In this document: positions 38,899-48,844 of the stretch, one piece after another
Layout: every line of letters starts with the position of its first letter
How positions within the stretch are numbered: position 1 is the first letter of the stretch
Assembly (NCBI RefSeq): GCF_024807145.1
Contig: NZ_JANUCA010000010.1
Location: 1 to 64,000, forward strand
Direction: 5' to 3'
DNA length: 64,000 nucleotides
Source of the DNA: Microbacterium sp. AK031
GTDB lineage: Bacteria; Actinomycetota; Actinomycetes; Actinomycetales; Microbacteriaceae
Notes under the pieces: generated by a model
Databases searched by the model: none
The model's input: only the letters and a program-made list of their open reading frames with translations
What the model was told of the DNA's origin: nothing
Made by a program: the position numbers and the translations under genes

Positions 38899-39530
38899 GC
38901 GTGCGAGTGCTGGTCGTCGACAATCACGACAGCTTCGTGCACACGCTCGTCGGGTACCTGCGAGAGCTCGGTGCGGCCTGCGAGATGATCGAGGCGGATG
39001 CTGTGGACGCGGCGGGCTTCGCCCGCCTCCTGCCCGACTTCGACGCCGTGCTGCTCTCGCCGGGCCCCGGCCGGCCGCGGGACGCGGGCGCATCCGTCGA
39101 GATCGTTGCGCTCGCCGCCGAGCGCCGGATGCCGTTGCTCGGTGTCTGTCTCGGGCATCAGGCGATCGGAGCCGCGTTCGGTACCGAGGTCTCCGAGGCG
39201 CCGGAGCTGATGCACGGGATGGTGTCCACGGTCGCGCATGACGGCTCGCCGCTGTTCCACGGCATCCCGTCGCCCTTCGATGTCGGGCGCTACCACTCAC
39301 TTGCGCTCGCCGAGCCGGAGCTGCCGGCAGAACTGCGTGTCACGGCACGCACGGCATCCGGAACCGTGATGGCGATCGCGCACCGCGAGCTGCCGGTCCA
39401 AGGAGTGCAGTTCCACCCGGAGAGCGTGCTCACGTCCTACGGCTACCGCCTGCTGGCGAACTGGTTGGCGCAGCTCGGTGATCCGAACGCCGTCGAGGTG
39501 TCGACGCGGCTCCATCCGTTCGCGCGCTGA
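38895..39530 (+). CDS. Glutamine amidotransferase, PabA/TrpG type
   Basis: 211-residue class I amidotransferase. The catalytic Cys85 is in LLGVCLGHQA, and the His-Glu pair is in VQGVQFHPESV. It supplies ammonia to an aminodeoxychorismate or anthranilate synthase large subunit. None is present nearby, so the choice between folate (pabA) and tryptophan (trpG) use is open; its position in the division cluster matches actinobacterial PabA-like genes. GTG start. Confidence 0.9.
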   Translation: MSVRVLVVDNHDSFVHTLVGYLRELGAACEMIEADAVDAAGFARLLPDFDAVLLSPGPGRPRDAGASVEIVALAAERRMPLLGVCLGHQAIGAAFGTEVSEAPELMHGMVSTVAHDGSPLFHGIPSPFDVGRYHSLALAEPELPAELRVTARTASGTVMAIAHRELPVQGVQFHPESVLTSYGYRLLANWLAQLGDPNAVEVSTRLHPFAR

Positions 39531-39568
39531 CGGCCGCGCAGGATCGAGCACCTATCGGTGGTGCCGCG

Positions 39569-41281
39569 TCATTCTGCGACAGCGGTGCAGTGACGCAACT
39601 GCACTTCGGAGTGCACCGGGACGTCACCAGGGGCGGCGGACATCGAGGCGACGGTCGCCGGGTCGGTGGCAGGGCAATCCGCCATCTCGGTAGGGATCGC
39701 GGTGAGTCCGAGTTCCTCGAGTTTCGCGGTCGCCGCATCCAGCGTCCACCCTGAGACATCGGGCAGCGTGACATGGCCACTGGCGACGACGAGGTTGACG
39801 ACCGTCTTGGGGGCGACCTCGGCACCCGCTTCCACGCTCGACTCCAGCACCGTGTCGGCAGCGCTGTCGGGATCGTTGCGCTGAATGACGTTGCCGAGCT
39901 CGAGGCCCGCCTTGCTCAGCGCCTCCTTCGCCGCTGTCTGCGAGAGCCCGACGAGCGCTGGGGCCTCAACCGTCTCGGTGCCCGAGGAGACGTAGATCGT
40001 CACGCTCTGCCCTGCTTCGACTGACTGTCCAGCCTCAGGGTCTGTGCGGATGACGTTGTTCTCGGTGATCGAAGGACTCGTCTCGTACACGAGCGTGGAT
40101 TGGAGGTCGAGTTCTTCGAGGTCTTGCTGCGCGCGTTCGTACGACACATCGATCAGGTCGGGAACCGTGCGGGACGACGTGGGGATCTGCTCGCCGCGCG
40201 GCATCGTGAGCACCCACACGAGCACCGAGATCAGCAGCACGGCAAGCAGCGCGACGCCCGCCCAGATCCACACCACTGGTGGTCCGGACTGCGTGCGTGT
40301 CATCGTGGTGTCGCTGCTGAGCTGCCGCAGAGACCGCGCGGTCTCCTGCGCCTGGCGAGGGCTCGGGCCGTACAGCTCGCTGGTGAGAGCACTGAGCTGC
40401 TTCTTGCTCGGAGCCTTGCCCGCGACTGCATCGTCGAGCGCGGCGCGGAAGTGCGCAGCATCCGGATACCGCTGATACGGATCCTTCGCGAGCGCGCGCA
40501 GCACGATGGGATCGAGTGCACCGGGGGAATCCTCATTCACCTCGGTCGGAGGCAGCGGGGTCTCGCTCACGTGCTGATAGGCGACCGCGACGGGCGATTC
40601 GCCGCGGAACGGCTGACGCCCGGTGAGCAGCTCGTACAGCACGATGCCGGTCGAGTAGAGATCGGCACGCGCATCGACCGGCTCGCCCTTGGCCTGCTCC
40701 GGCGAGAAGTACGCGGCAGTGCCGATGATCTGCGTGGTCTCGGCGACCGTCGACGACGAGTCCGAAACCGCGCGGGCGATGCCGAAATCCATGACCTTCA
40801 CCTGGCCGGACGGCGTGACCATGACGTTGCCCGGTTTGATGTCGCGATGCACGACGCCGGCGCGGTGGGAGTAGTCCAGCGCCTCGAGGATGCCGTCGAC
40901 GTAGCGCACCGCGTCCTCGACGGGAACCGGACCCTCGGCGATGATCTCCTTCAGCTGGCGGCCCTGAACCAGCTCCATGACGATGTACGGCTCACTGCCC
41001 GCTGTGCCCACAGCGGGAGCGCCCTGCGGCGCCGACGTCGGGTCACCCGCGTCGAAGACGCGCACGATCGACGCGTGCGACATGCGGGACGCCGCCTGCG
41101 CCTCCAGGCGGAAGCGCGTGCGGAACGCCGTGTCGCGTGCGAGCTCGGGGTCGAGGATCTTAATGGCGACCTCGCGCCCGAGGGTGATGTCGTAGCCGCG
41201 ATAGACCTTGGCCATGCCGCCGTGACCGATGAGTTCATCCACGCGGTATCGCTCAGCGATGATGCGCGGCTCTGCGGTCAC
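39569..41281 (-). CDS. pknB: Serine/threonine protein kinase PknB with PASTA domains
   Basis: 570 residues from a GTG with GGGGGAG upstream; an ATG at 41311 is a possible longer start. The kinase has the glycine loop IGHGGMAKV, Lys41, HRD at 145-147 and DFG at 165. A linker and one membrane helix (about 334-356) lead to three PASTA repeats, ending in a cysteine-containing one. PknB senses muropeptides and lipid II and phosphorylates growth and division proteins. It is the last gene of the fhaA-pknB series. Confidence 0.95.
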   Translation of the reverse strand: MTAEPRIIAERYRVDELIGHGGMAKVYRGYDITLGREVAIKILDPELARDTAFRTRFRLEAQAASRMSHASIVRVFDAGDPTSAPQGAPAVGTAGSEPYIVMELVQGRQLKEIIAEGPVPVEDAVRYVDGILEALDYSHRAGVVHRDIKPGNVMVTPSGQVKVMDFGIARAVSDSSSTVAETTQIIGTAAYFSPEQAKGEPVDARADLYSTGIVLYELLTGRQPFRGESPVAVAYQHVSETPLPPTEVNEDSPGALDPIVLRALAKDPYQRYPDAAHFRAALDDAVAGKAPSKKQLSALTSELYGPSPRQAQETARSLRQLSSDTTMTRTQSGPPVVWIWAGVALLAVLLISVLVWVLTMPRGEQIPTSSRTVPDLIDVSYERAQQDLEELDLQSTLVYETSPSITENNVIRTDPEAGQSVEAGQSVTIYVSSGTETVEAPALVGLSQTAAKEALSKAGLELGNVIQRNDPDSAADTVLESSVEAGAEVAPKTVVNLVVASGHVTLPDVSGWTLDAATAKLEELGLTAIPTEMADCPATDPATVASMSAAPGDVPVHSEVQLRHCTAVAE

Positions 41282-41352
41282 TGGTGACTCCCCCTGGTAC
41301 GACAACGGCATGGACTTCCTAAGGTTACCCCTCAGCTCTCCTGAGATGACTC

Positions 41353-43095
41353 TCAGCCTTCGGGGAGTTCGCCTTCATCGCCCGGGAGGATGCTCGCAGG
41401 CTGGATCGTCACGGAGAGCGGCGGGGACGACGGCGTCACGCGCTCGTCGCCACTGGCGCACGTCGCCGTGTAGGTCGCGATCATCTGCTGACCTTCAGCA
41501 TCGGCGACCACGACCTCGGCGCTGCGCTGCGTCGGCGGGAAGTTCGGACCCCCCGACACGAAGGAGCCGTTGGAGAGCTGCACCGTGTAGCGGGTGAGGT
41601 TAGTGCCGCTGGGGCACACGAAGTCGCTGCCCCACGACAGCGTCACGGTTCCGCCGGCAGTGGGCTCGCCGGAGATCGCGGGAGCATCCGTCGGCGCCGG
41701 AAGTGCGGCGCGCTCGCCGTAGGTGGTCAGCGTCATCGCCTGATCGACGGAGACGTTGCCGAGCGGCTCGACCTTGTACACCTTGCCGACTTGATCGTCG
41801 GATCCGGCAGGATCGCCGGTGACGCAGGTGACGTCGGAGAAGCCGTTGTCCGTCAGGGTCGTGGTCGCAGCGGAGCAGTCGAGGCCGACCAGGTTCAGTG
41901 ACGCCACATCGACGCGATCCGGCTCCGGAGGGGGCTCTGGTGTAGGCGTCGTGGGCTTGGGCGTCGGAGTGTTCGCCGCGGAGGTGGTGTTCGTGGGGTC
42001 GGGTTCGGGGTCGCCCTGATTCAACAGCGCGAACACGGTGCCGGCGAGCACGATGGCGATGAGCGCGATCAGTGCGATCAGCGGCCACGTCCACGGGCTG
42101 CGTTTCTTCTTCTTGCCCTCTGCCTCTGCTTCTGCGCCGTCGGCGGGGAGAGCCGCGGTGGTCGGCAGGATGCGCGTCGTACCGTCGTCGCCGCTGGCGG
42201 TGAGGATGCGGGTGGCATCATCGCCGGCGACACCGCCGGTGGCGATGGCGGGCACCGCGATCGCCGCGGAGTTCAGGTCGCCGCGGCGCAGCGCCTGCGC
42301 GGCGCGTGCGACAGTGGCGGATGAAGACGGCCGGTCCGCCGGCTTCTTCGCGATCATCGCCATCACGAGGTTCTGCACCGGGATCGGCACGGTCGGCGGC
42401 AGCGGCGGCGGCTGCTCGTTGATCTGCGCCATTGCGATCGCGACCTGCGACTCACCGGTGAACGGGCGCTTGCCCGCCAGCGACTCGTAGGCGACGATTC
42501 CCAGTGAGTACGTGTCAGTCGCAGGGGATGCCGGGTGACCGGAGGCCTGCTCTGGCGACAGGTACTGCACGGTGCCCATGACCTGGCCGGTCGCGGTCAG
42601 CGGCACCTGGTCGGCGATGCGTGCGATGCCGAAGTCGGTGATCTTGACCCGACCGTCCGGAGTGATCAGCAGGTTTCCCGGCTTGATGTCGCGGTGCACG
42701 AGACCCGCGGCGTGCGCAGCCTGAAGAGCGGATGCCGTCTGGGCGACGATGTCGAGCGTCTTGTCGGCGCTCAGCGCGCCGTCGCGCTCGAGCAACGTGG
42801 ATAGCGCTTCACCGGGGACGAGTTCCATGACGAGGAACGCGCTGCCGTTCTCCTCGCCGTAGTCGAAGACACTGGCGATGCCCTCGTGATTGACGAGTGC
42901 GGCATGACGGGCTTCGGCGCGGAAGCGCTCGAGGAAGCCCGGATCCCCCATGTACTCGTCCTTGAGGATCTTGATGGCGACGGTCCGTCCGATGACGTGG
43001 TCCGTGGCTTCCCAGACCTCGCCCATGCCACCGATCGCAATACGCGACTGAAGCTCGTATCGACCACCGAACGACACACCCTGCGTCGGCCTCAT
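41353..43095 (-). CDS. pknA: Serine/threonine protein kinase PknA-like with extracellular domains
   Basis: 580 residues. The kinase has [12 protein letters not shown], Lys42, HRD with Asp136 and DFG at 154. A threonine/alanine linker and membrane helix (about residues 335-357) lead outside. The ectodomain has a proline/threonine spacer, one PASTA-like module with two cysteines ([13 protein letters not shown] and VTCVTG) and an Ig/FN3-like domain. Mycobacterial PknA lacks such a sensor, so this is an enlarged version. It overlaps pbpA as ATGA. Confidence 0.92.
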   Translation of the reverse strand: MRPTQGVSFGGRYELQSRIAIGGMGEVWEATDHVIGRTVAIKILKDEYMGDPGFLERFRAEARHAALVNHEGIASVFDYGEENGSAFLVMELVPGEALSTLLERDGALSADKTLDIVAQTASALQAAHAAGLVHRDIKPGNLLITPDGRVKITDFGIARIADQVPLTATGQVMGTVQYLSPEQASGHPASPATDTYSLGIVAYESLAGKRPFTGESQVAIAMAQINEQPPPLPPTVPIPVQNLVMAMIAKKPADRPSSSATVARAAQALRRGDLNSAAIAVPAIATGGVAGDDATRILTASGDDGTTRILPTTAALPADGAEAEAEGKKKKRSPWTWPLIALIALIAIVLAGTVFALLNQGDPEPDPTNTTSAANTPTPKPTTPTPEPPPEPDRVDVASLNLVGLDCSAATTTLTDNGFSDVTCVTGDPAGSDDQVGKVYKVEPLGNVSVDQAMTLTTYGERAALPAPTDAPAISGEPTAGGTVTLSWGSDFVCPSGTNLTRYTVQLSNGSFVSGGPNFPPTQRSAEVVVADAEGQQMIATYTATCASGDERVTPSSPPLSVTIQPASILPGDEGELPEG

Positions 43096-44549
43096 CTGTT
43101 AAGCACCGCCTCAATGACCTTCTTCGCGATCGGGGCGGCGAGCGTGTCACCGGATCCCGACTGTCCCATTCCGCCGCCGTCTTCGACGACGACCGCCACA
43201 GCTACCTGTGGATTGTCCGCCGGTGCAAAACCGGTGAACCACAACGTGTACGGCTCGTCGCCATCGTTCTCGGCCGTCCCCGTCTTACCGGCAACGTCGA
43301 TGCCGTCTATTCTTGCACCCGTCGCCGCACCGTCTGCGACGCTCGCCGTCATGGCGTCGGTGACGGCGTTCGCGACCTCGGCCTCGGTCGCTCGACCGAA
43401 CTCCGTGTTCTCGTACTGGCGGACCACCGAGAGATCGTTTCCGATCACGGCATCCACGAGCCGAGGATTCATCACGACCCCGTCGTTGGCCAGTCCGGCA
43501 GAGACCATCGCCATCTGCAGCGGGGTGGCCGTGACCTGACCCTGACCGAATCCGGTGAGCGCGGTCTGCGCGTCGTCGAGTCCGCGGGGATAACGGGAAG
43601 CCGTCGACTCCAGCGGCGTGGAGAACCTCTGGTTGAAGCCGAACTTCTCTGCCATCTCGAGGATCTTCGCGTCGCCGAGCTCGACCGCGAGCTCAGCCAT
43701 CGGGATGTTGCAACTGAGACGGACAGCATCCGCGATCGTCACGGTCGCGCCCGAGCCGCACGTGCCGCCCGTCGCGTTCGAGACCTGAGATGAGGAGCCA
43801 GGGAGCGTGTAGCGAGCGGGGTTCGGGAGTGTCGAGTCGGGTGACCACTCCCCTGTCGCATAGGCGGCAGCGGCGACGAGTACCTTGAACGTGGAGCCAG
43901 GGGGGTTCAGATTGCCCGCAATGGCGCGGTTCTGCAGCGGGTTGGGCCTCAGCGCGTCGAGTTCGTCATAAGCGGCTTCGGCCTGTGAACCGCTGTGCAC
44001 GGCGATAGCGTTGGCGTCGTAACCCGGGGTCGAGACCATCGCGAGGATCCGTCCCGTCGACGGCTCGATGGCGACAACGGCGCCCTGCAGATCCCCCATC
44101 GCCTCGTAGGCTGCCTGCTGAGCCGCAGCATCCAGAGTCAGCTCGGCGCTGAACCCGGTCTGCGCCTGGCCCGACACGATCCGTTCGATCTCCGCCAGGA
44201 ACGCACTTGCGCCGGTTCCGGAGAGATCGGCGTTGAGTGCGTTCTCGATGCCGGTCGACGACTGCAATGCCGGATTGAAGAATCCGGTCACGCTCGACCA
44301 CATCGGTGAATCGGCATACACGCGCTGGTACTGGAACTCGTCGTCACTGGCGACGGAGTGCGCGATCTGCACCCCATCGGCGATGATCGATCCGCGCTCG
44401 ATCTCGTAGCTGTCGCGGAGCGAGCGCTGGTTGTTCGGGTTCTGAGCGAGGCTGTCGGCGTCGACGACCTGGATCCAACTCGCCGCCGCGAACAGGGCGA
44501 TGAACATGAACAGCATCACGACGCTGAGCCTGCGGAGTTCCCTGGTCAT
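43092..44549 (-). CDS. pbpA: Penicillin-binding protein PbpA (class B transpeptidase)
   Basis: 485-residue D,D-transpeptidase anchored by one N-terminal helix (about residues 10-28). The active serine is in PPGSTFKVL, followed by SCNIP (SxN) and KTGTAE (KTG). The family's cluster context with rodA and the kinases matches mycobacterial PbpA, which acts in septation and elongation. The length is typical. The start overlaps the rodA stop by 4 bases. Confidence 0.95.
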   Translation of the reverse strand: MTRELRRLSVVMLFMFIALFAAASWIQVVDADSLAQNPNNQRSLRDSYEIERGSIIADGVQIAHSVASDDEFQYQRVYADSPMWSSVTGFFNPALQSSTGIENALNADLSGTGASAFLAEIERIVSGQAQTGFSAELTLDAAAQQAAYEAMGDLQGAVVAIEPSTGRILAMVSTPGYDANAIAVHSGSQAEAAYDELDALRPNPLQNRAIAGNLNPPGSTFKVLVAAAAYATGEWSPDSTLPNPARYTLPGSSSQVSNATGGTCGSGATVTIADAVRLSCNIPMAELAVELGDAKILEMAEKFGFNQRFSTPLESTASRYPRGLDDAQTALTGFGQGQVTATPLQMAMVSAGLANDGVVMNPRLVDAVIGNDLSVVRQYENTEFGRATEAEVANAVTDAMTASVADGAATGARIDGIDVAGKTGTAENDGDEPYTLWFTGFAPADNPQVAVAVVVEDGGGMGQSGSGDTLAAPIAKKVIEAVLNR

Positions 44550-45934
44550 CCGATCACCACCCTTGGCTGGCGGCGCACGCCGTCGGAGATGCGCAGCAGC
44601 AACGCCACGATGAGCCAGTTCGCGACCAGTGACGATCCGCCGGCCGCGAGGAACGGGGTGGTCAGGCCCGTCAGCGGGATGACACGTGTCACACCGCCGA
44701 CCATGATGAACACCTGCAGCGCGATCGTGAACGACAGGCCGGTCGCGAGCAGCTTGCCGAAGTCGTCCTGCCCGGCGATGCCGATCCGCATCCCCCTGCT
44801 GACGAACACCATGTACAGAGCGAGGATCGCGAACAGGCCGATCAGCCCGAGCTCTTCACCGAGGCTGGGGATGATGTAGTCGCTGTGCGCGAGCGGGGTG
44901 ATCGTCGGGCGGCCCTGACCGAGGCCGGTGCCCAGCAGACCACCGTGCGCGAGGCCGAAGATGCCCTGCTGCAACTGGTAGCCCGCACCCTTGGGGTCGA
45001 CGATCTCTGGATCGAATGCGTACAGCCAGTTCGTGAAGCGCCCGTGGACGTAGGCGAGCACCTGCGTGGCGATGAAGACGCCGACGGCCACCATGGTGAG
45101 CCCGATCAGCACCCAACTGGTCTTGCCCGTGGCGACGTAGAGCATCGCGATGAACATGCCGAAGATGAGCATGCCGGTGCCGAGGTCGCGCTGCACCACG
45201 ATGATGCCGAGCGAGATCAGCCACACGACGATCACGGGACCCAGCTCGCGCATCCGAGGCCAGGTGATGCCGAGGAACACCTTGCCGACGGAAGTGAGGC
45301 TCTCTCGTGTGCGCACCAGGTAGCCGGCGAAGAAGATCGCCAGACAGATCTTGGCGAGCTCGCCGGGCTGGAAGGCGAAGATGCCGCCGATGGTGACCCA
45401 CACGTCGGCATTCGCCCCGGATGCACCGAGCCCGGGCACGAACGGCAGCAGCAGCAGCACGATTCCGGCGAGACCGAACATGTACGTGTAGCGGAACAGC
45501 ACCCGGTAGTTGTGCAGGAGGATGACGATCGCGATGGCGCCCGCGAGCGAGATGCCGGTCCAGGCCAACTGCTTGGTGGAGTACGCCTCCCACCCTGTGT
45601 TGTGCAGCGCGATGTCGATCCGGTAGATCATCGCGATGCCGAGGCCGGTGAGCAGCGTCGCGATGGGCAGGACGAACGGGTCGGCATCGGATGCGACGAT
45701 GCGCAGTACGACGTGCAGGGCGAACGCCAGCACGGCGAGTCCGCCGCCGATGAACAGGATGAAGGGGTCGATCAGTCCGAGCGCACCGAGCTGCACGAGG
45801 CACAGGGCGGCGCCGCTGATCGCGCAGGCGAACAGCAGCAGCCAGAACTCTCGGTTTCGCTGCGTCTGCGGCAGCCGCATCCGTTTCAGCGCCTTGATGA
45901 CCGCGGTGTCGGCGGAGACGTCGGTGCTCATCAT
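44546..45934 (-). CDS. rodA: FtsW/RodA/SpoVE-family peptidoglycan polymerase (RodA)
   Basis: 462-residue polytopic SEDS glycosyltransferase with 10-12 membrane helices. The signature segment includes GPVIVVWLISLGIIVVQRDLGTGMLIFGMF and GLGQGRPTITPLAHSDYIIPSLGEELGLIG. It polymerises lipid II with PbpA as its partner transpeptidase. Two adjacent ATGs begin it; the first overlaps the pstP stop. Confidence 0.95.
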   Translation of the reverse strand: MMSTDVSADTAVIKALKRMRLPQTQRNREFWLLLFACAISGAALCLVQLGALGLIDPFILFIGGGLAVLAFALHVVLRIVASDADPFVLPIATLLTGLGIAMIYRIDIALHNTGWEAYSTKQLAWTGISLAGAIAIVILLHNYRVLFRYTYMFGLAGIVLLLLPFVPGLGASGANADVWVTIGGIFAFQPGELAKICLAIFFAGYLVRTRESLTSVGKVFLGITWPRMRELGPVIVVWLISLGIIVVQRDLGTGMLIFGMFIAMLYVATGKTSWVLIGLTMVAVGVFIATQVLAYVHGRFTNWLYAFDPEIVDPKGAGYQLQQGIFGLAHGGLLGTGLGQGRPTITPLAHSDYIIPSLGEELGLIGLFAILALYMVFVSRGMRIGIAGQDDFGKLLATGLSFTIALQVFIMVGGVTRVIPLTGLTTPFLAAGGSSLVANWLIVALLLRISDGVRRQPRVVIG

Positions 45935-47262
45935 CCGGCATCGCCTCCTTCGGTGGCCGTCGGAACGGGAGTCGGAGCGGGAGTCGGCGGCGGAGTGGGC
46001 GTCGGCGTCGGCGCGGGCGTCTCGCCGGTGACGGCCTCGGAGCCGGCCCGCAGGCGATCCACGATCGCCATGGCGTCGGACAGCGACCGGGCGTTGATCG
46101 TGCGCTCCACGGAGGCGCGCTGGTACGGCGGAAGATCGGCGAGCAGGATGCCGGTGTCTTCGATCTCGGTGGACAGCGAGATCGGACCGATGCTCTGCTG
46201 CACGCCCTGGAAGATCACGACGCTGTTATCGTCTGCGCCGATGAAATACCGCGTCTGGGTCCAGTTGTAAGCGAGCATTCCCGCACCGGTGAGGGCGAGC
46301 AGCACGACGAGAAGTGCCGCGATCCATCCGACCCGGCGACGTTTCGCGCGCCGGCGATCCTCCTCGATGAGTTCCTCGAGGTAGTCGGCGGCCGGCTCGA
46401 AGTGCGAGGGTTCGTTCGCGGCCTGGCGCACCGGGTGCAGCCAGTTCGTGCGCCCTGCGCGGGCGGCCGGGATCAGCACACCGGACGGGTTGGATGCGGC
46501 GCCGACGATCGTCGCCGTGCCGGAGGAGACGGGATGCACGCCGCCGACCTCGACGAGTACGACCGTGACGTTGTCGGGCGCACCGCCGTCGAGTGCCTGC
46601 TTGAGCAGGTTGTCGGCGGTGCGTCCCGGCGGAAGGCCGAGTCGCATGGCCTTGAGGATGTGCGGTTCGTCGACGACACCCGAGAGGCCGTCGGAGCAGA
46701 GCAGCCAGCGATCGCCGGGGAGCGTCGGCATGACGAACATGTCCAGCTCGGGGTCGTGGTCCATGTCGCTGAGCACGCGCATCAGCACGGAACGGCGCGG
46801 GTGGTAGCGCGCCTCCTCGGGGGTGATGCGGCCCGAGTCGACCAGTCGCTGTACGAACGTGTGATCGGCGGTGATCTGGGTCAGCTCATCGTCGCGGTAG
46901 AGATAGATGCGCGAGTCGCCGATGTGGCCGATGACGGCGTGATCGTCGACCATAATGATCGCGCTGACGGTCGTGCCGAGTCCGGCGAGCTCCGGACGCT
47001 CCTTCGCGGCACGGATGAGGTCTCCCGCGGCGGTGGTGACGGCTGCCTGCAACGAGGCTTGGGCTTCGTCCACCTCAGGAAACGTCTGGTCCAGTCGCTC
47101 GAGCCGCTGGATCGCGATGCTGGAGGCGACATCGCCGCCTGCGTGACCGCCCATGCCGTCGGCGACGGCGAACAGGTTGGCGCCGGCATACCCGGAGTCC
47201 TGGTTGTTGGAGCGCACCTTCCCGGTATGGGAGATCGCCGCGCTCGACCCTTCGAAGACCAT
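45931..47262 (-). CDS. pstP: PP2C-family serine/threonine phosphatase PstP
   Basis: 443 residues. The PP2C domain (1-235) opens SHTGKVRSNNQDS and has the metal ligands in VADGMGGHAGG, IGDSRIYLY, CSDGLSG and APDNVTVVLVEV. A linker and membrane helix (about 318-338) lead to an extracellular region ending in a threonine/proline-rich tail. It dephosphorylates PknA/PknB and their targets. The ATG at 47262 was chosen because the PP2C fold begins there; upstream sequence belongs to fhaB. Confidence 0.95.
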   Translation of the reverse strand: MVFEGSSAAISHTGKVRSNNQDSGYAGANLFAVADGMGGHAGGDVASSIAIQRLERLDQTFPEVDEAQASLQAAVTTAAGDLIRAAKERPELAGLGTTVSAIIMVDDHAVIGHIGDSRIYLYRDDELTQITADHTFVQRLVDSGRITPEEARYHPRRSVLMRVLSDMDHDPELDMFVMPTLPGDRWLLCSDGLSGVVDEPHILKAMRLGLPPGRTADNLLKQALDGGAPDNVTVVLVEVGGVHPVSSGTATIVGAASNPSGVLIPAARAGRTNWLHPVRQAANEPSHFEPAADYLEELIEEDRRRAKRRRVGWIAALLVVLLALTGAGMLAYNWTQTRYFIGADDNSVVIFQGVQQSIGPISLSTEIEDTGILLADLPPYQRASVERTINARSLSDAMAIVDRLRAGSEAVTGETPAPTPTPTPPPTPAPTPVPTATEGGDAG

Positions 47263-47269
47263 GCCGGCG

Positions 47270-47785
47270 TCAGGCTCGCAGCTCGAAGGTCGTGGCGCCG
47301 ACCTTGACGGCGTCGCCGATGTTGATCGGGACCGGTGCTCCGGAGACGCGCTTCGCGCCGAGGAAGGTGCCGTTGGTGGAATCGAGATCCTGGATCGCCC
47401 AGGTATCGCCGCGCAGCAGCAGGCGCGCGTGGTGGCTGGACGTGTAGTCATCGCGGATGACGAGACCGGACTCGCTGGAGCGGCCGATGGTCATCGGCTC
47501 CGTGCCGAGAGGAAGCTCGAGTCCTGCCTTGGGGCCGGAGGTGATGACGAGCTTGGAGACGCTGTTGATGCGCGCGGCACCCCCTGCGCGCGGTGATGGC
47601 GCGGCCTTCGGCTTGGCTGCCGGAGCAGCGGCGGCGACCGGAGCGCCGGCGGCGGCCTCGGCCGGGAGCTTTCGCACCTTCACGCCGAACAGGTCGGCGC
47701 GCAGCGAGTACACGACTCCGAACACGAAGAACCACAGCAGCACCAGGAAGCCGATGCGCAGCAGGAGGAGGACGAGTTCACTCAT
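47270..47785 (-). CDS. fhaB: FHA domain protein FhaB (FipA)
   Basis: 171 residues. One N-terminal membrane helix (about 5-27) is followed by an alanine/proline linker and a C-terminal FHA domain with GRSSESGLVIRDDYTSSHHARL and STNGTFLG, the phosphothreonine-binding motifs. In mycobacteria FhaB/FipA binds phosphorylated division proteins. It overlaps fhaA as ATGA and lies 7 bases before pstP. Confidence 0.93.
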   Translation of the reverse strand: MSELVLLLLRIGFLVLLWFFVFGVVYSLRADLFGVKVRKLPAEAAAGAPVAAAAPAAKPKAAPSPRAGGAARINSVSKLVITSGPKAGLELPLGTEPMTIGRSSESGLVIRDDYTSSHHARLLLRGDTWAIQDLDSTNGTFLGAKRVSGAPVPINIGDAVKVGATTFELRA

Positions 47786-48492
47786 CGATTCGCCCTCCCG
47801 GTTCCTGAGCCGGTCGAAGGGCGGTCGGCTGCCACGGGAACGACGCGGAAGATCAGGTCGGTGCGCCCGATCGTGATGGTCGTGTCGGTGGGCAGCGGGG
47901 CCTCGCGCACCTTCTCGCCGTTGATCTTGGTGCCGTTCGTGGACCCGAGATCGCGCATCATGGCACGCTCGCCGTCCCAGAGGATCTCGACGTGCTTGCG
48001 GCTGGAACCGGCATCCGCGATCGTGATGTCGGCGTCGCTGCCGCGTCCGATCACGCTGCGTGCCTTGGTGATCGAGTGACGGTGCCCGTCGACGTCGACG
48101 ACGGCCTGCCAGCTGACGCGTCCTTCGACCGTGCCCGAGTTCACGCGCACCGTGCCGGTGGCGACTCTTTCGTCGGCTTCGAGGGCGATCGAGAGCGGGC
48201 CGGCGAAACTGTAGCCCTGCGCCTTGGCGTGCGTGTTCATCAGTGCGTGCAGCTCGTCGGTGAGTGCGCCGCCGAGTCCCTGCATCCGCTCGAGGTCGTC
48301 GGCGCTGAGACGCACGACGTAACTGTTCGGCGCGATGATGCGGTCGCGGCTGACGACGGCGGCCTTGATGTCGGCCTCGCGGCGGATCGCCGATGCGATC
48401 TCCACCGGCTGAATGCCGCTGCGGAAGGTCTTGGCGAACGCACCGTTGACGGCGCGCTCAAGACCCTTCTCAAAGCTGTCAAGTAGTCCCAC
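47782..48492 (-). CDS. fhaA: FHA domain protein FhaA with DUF3662 domain
   Basis: 236 residues from a GTG with AGAGGAG upstream. The N-terminal DUF3662 domain (1-115, VGLLDSFEKGLERAVNGAF) precedes an FHA domain with GRGSDADITIADAGSSRKHVEI and STNGTKING. FhaA binds phosphorylated MviN/FhaA targets and slows peptidoglycan export in mycobacteria. The usual linker between the domains is short. The last residues (DRPSTGSGTGRANR) come from a dispersed repeat. First gene of the cluster. Confidence 0.93.
   Translation of the reverse strand: MGLLDSFEKGLERAVNGAFAKTFRSGIQPVEIASAIRREADIKAAVVSRDRIIAPNSYVVRLSADDLERMQGLGGALTDELHALMNTHAKAQGYSFAGPLSIALEADERVATGTVRVNSGTVEGRVSWQAVVDVDGHRHSITKARSVIGRGSDADITIADAGSSRKHVEILWDGERAMMRDLGSTNGTKINGEKVREAPLPTDTTITIGRTDLIFRVVPVAADRPSTGSGTGRANR
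47800..47826. repeat. Dispersed GAGCC-GT-GAAGGG repeat, copy 2
   Basis: Core TGAGCCGGTCGAAGGG with flanking GGTTCC ... GGTCGG, lying inside the 3' coding end of fhaA. Confidence 0.55.
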
Positions 48493-48689
48493 TGGGCTCC
48501 TCTGGCATGGCGGCGGTAGCAACATCGTAGCCACGTGAACTGTATATGTGCCTCCCGGGCGTCATCTCCGGGGGTGGCCTCGGCTCGTTTCGCTGTACTG
48601 CAGCGCGGATGCGAAGTCCGGCACGGGTTCGGCGCACGCGAAAGTGCGTGATATCCTCGGGAAGTTGAGTTCTTCGGAACGAGACGCTC

Positions 48690-48772
48690 GCGCGAGTGGC
48701 GGAATGGTAGACGCGCTGGCTTCAGGTGCCAGTGTCCTTACGGGCGTGGGGGTTCAAGTCCCCCCTCGCGCA
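48690..48772 (+). tRNA. tRNA-Leu (CAG)
   Basis: 83-nt tRNA with acceptor GCGCGAG/CTCGCGC, a long variable arm and anticodon CAG in TTCAGGT. T-arm GGGGGTTCAAGTCCCCC. CCA is not encoded. Confidence 0.96.
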
Positions 48773-48787
48773 CAGCGAGTCAGAACA

Positions 48788-48821
48788 GGCCCTCACCAGG
48801 CATTCATTGCCGGTGAGGGCC
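48788..48821 (+). terminator. Terminator after tRNA-Leu
   Basis: Stem GGCCCTCACC / GGTGAGGGCC with a 14-base loop, followed by a T-rich run. Confidence 0.8.
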
Positions 48822-48844
48822 CTTCTCTTTTCTCAGAGTCTTTC

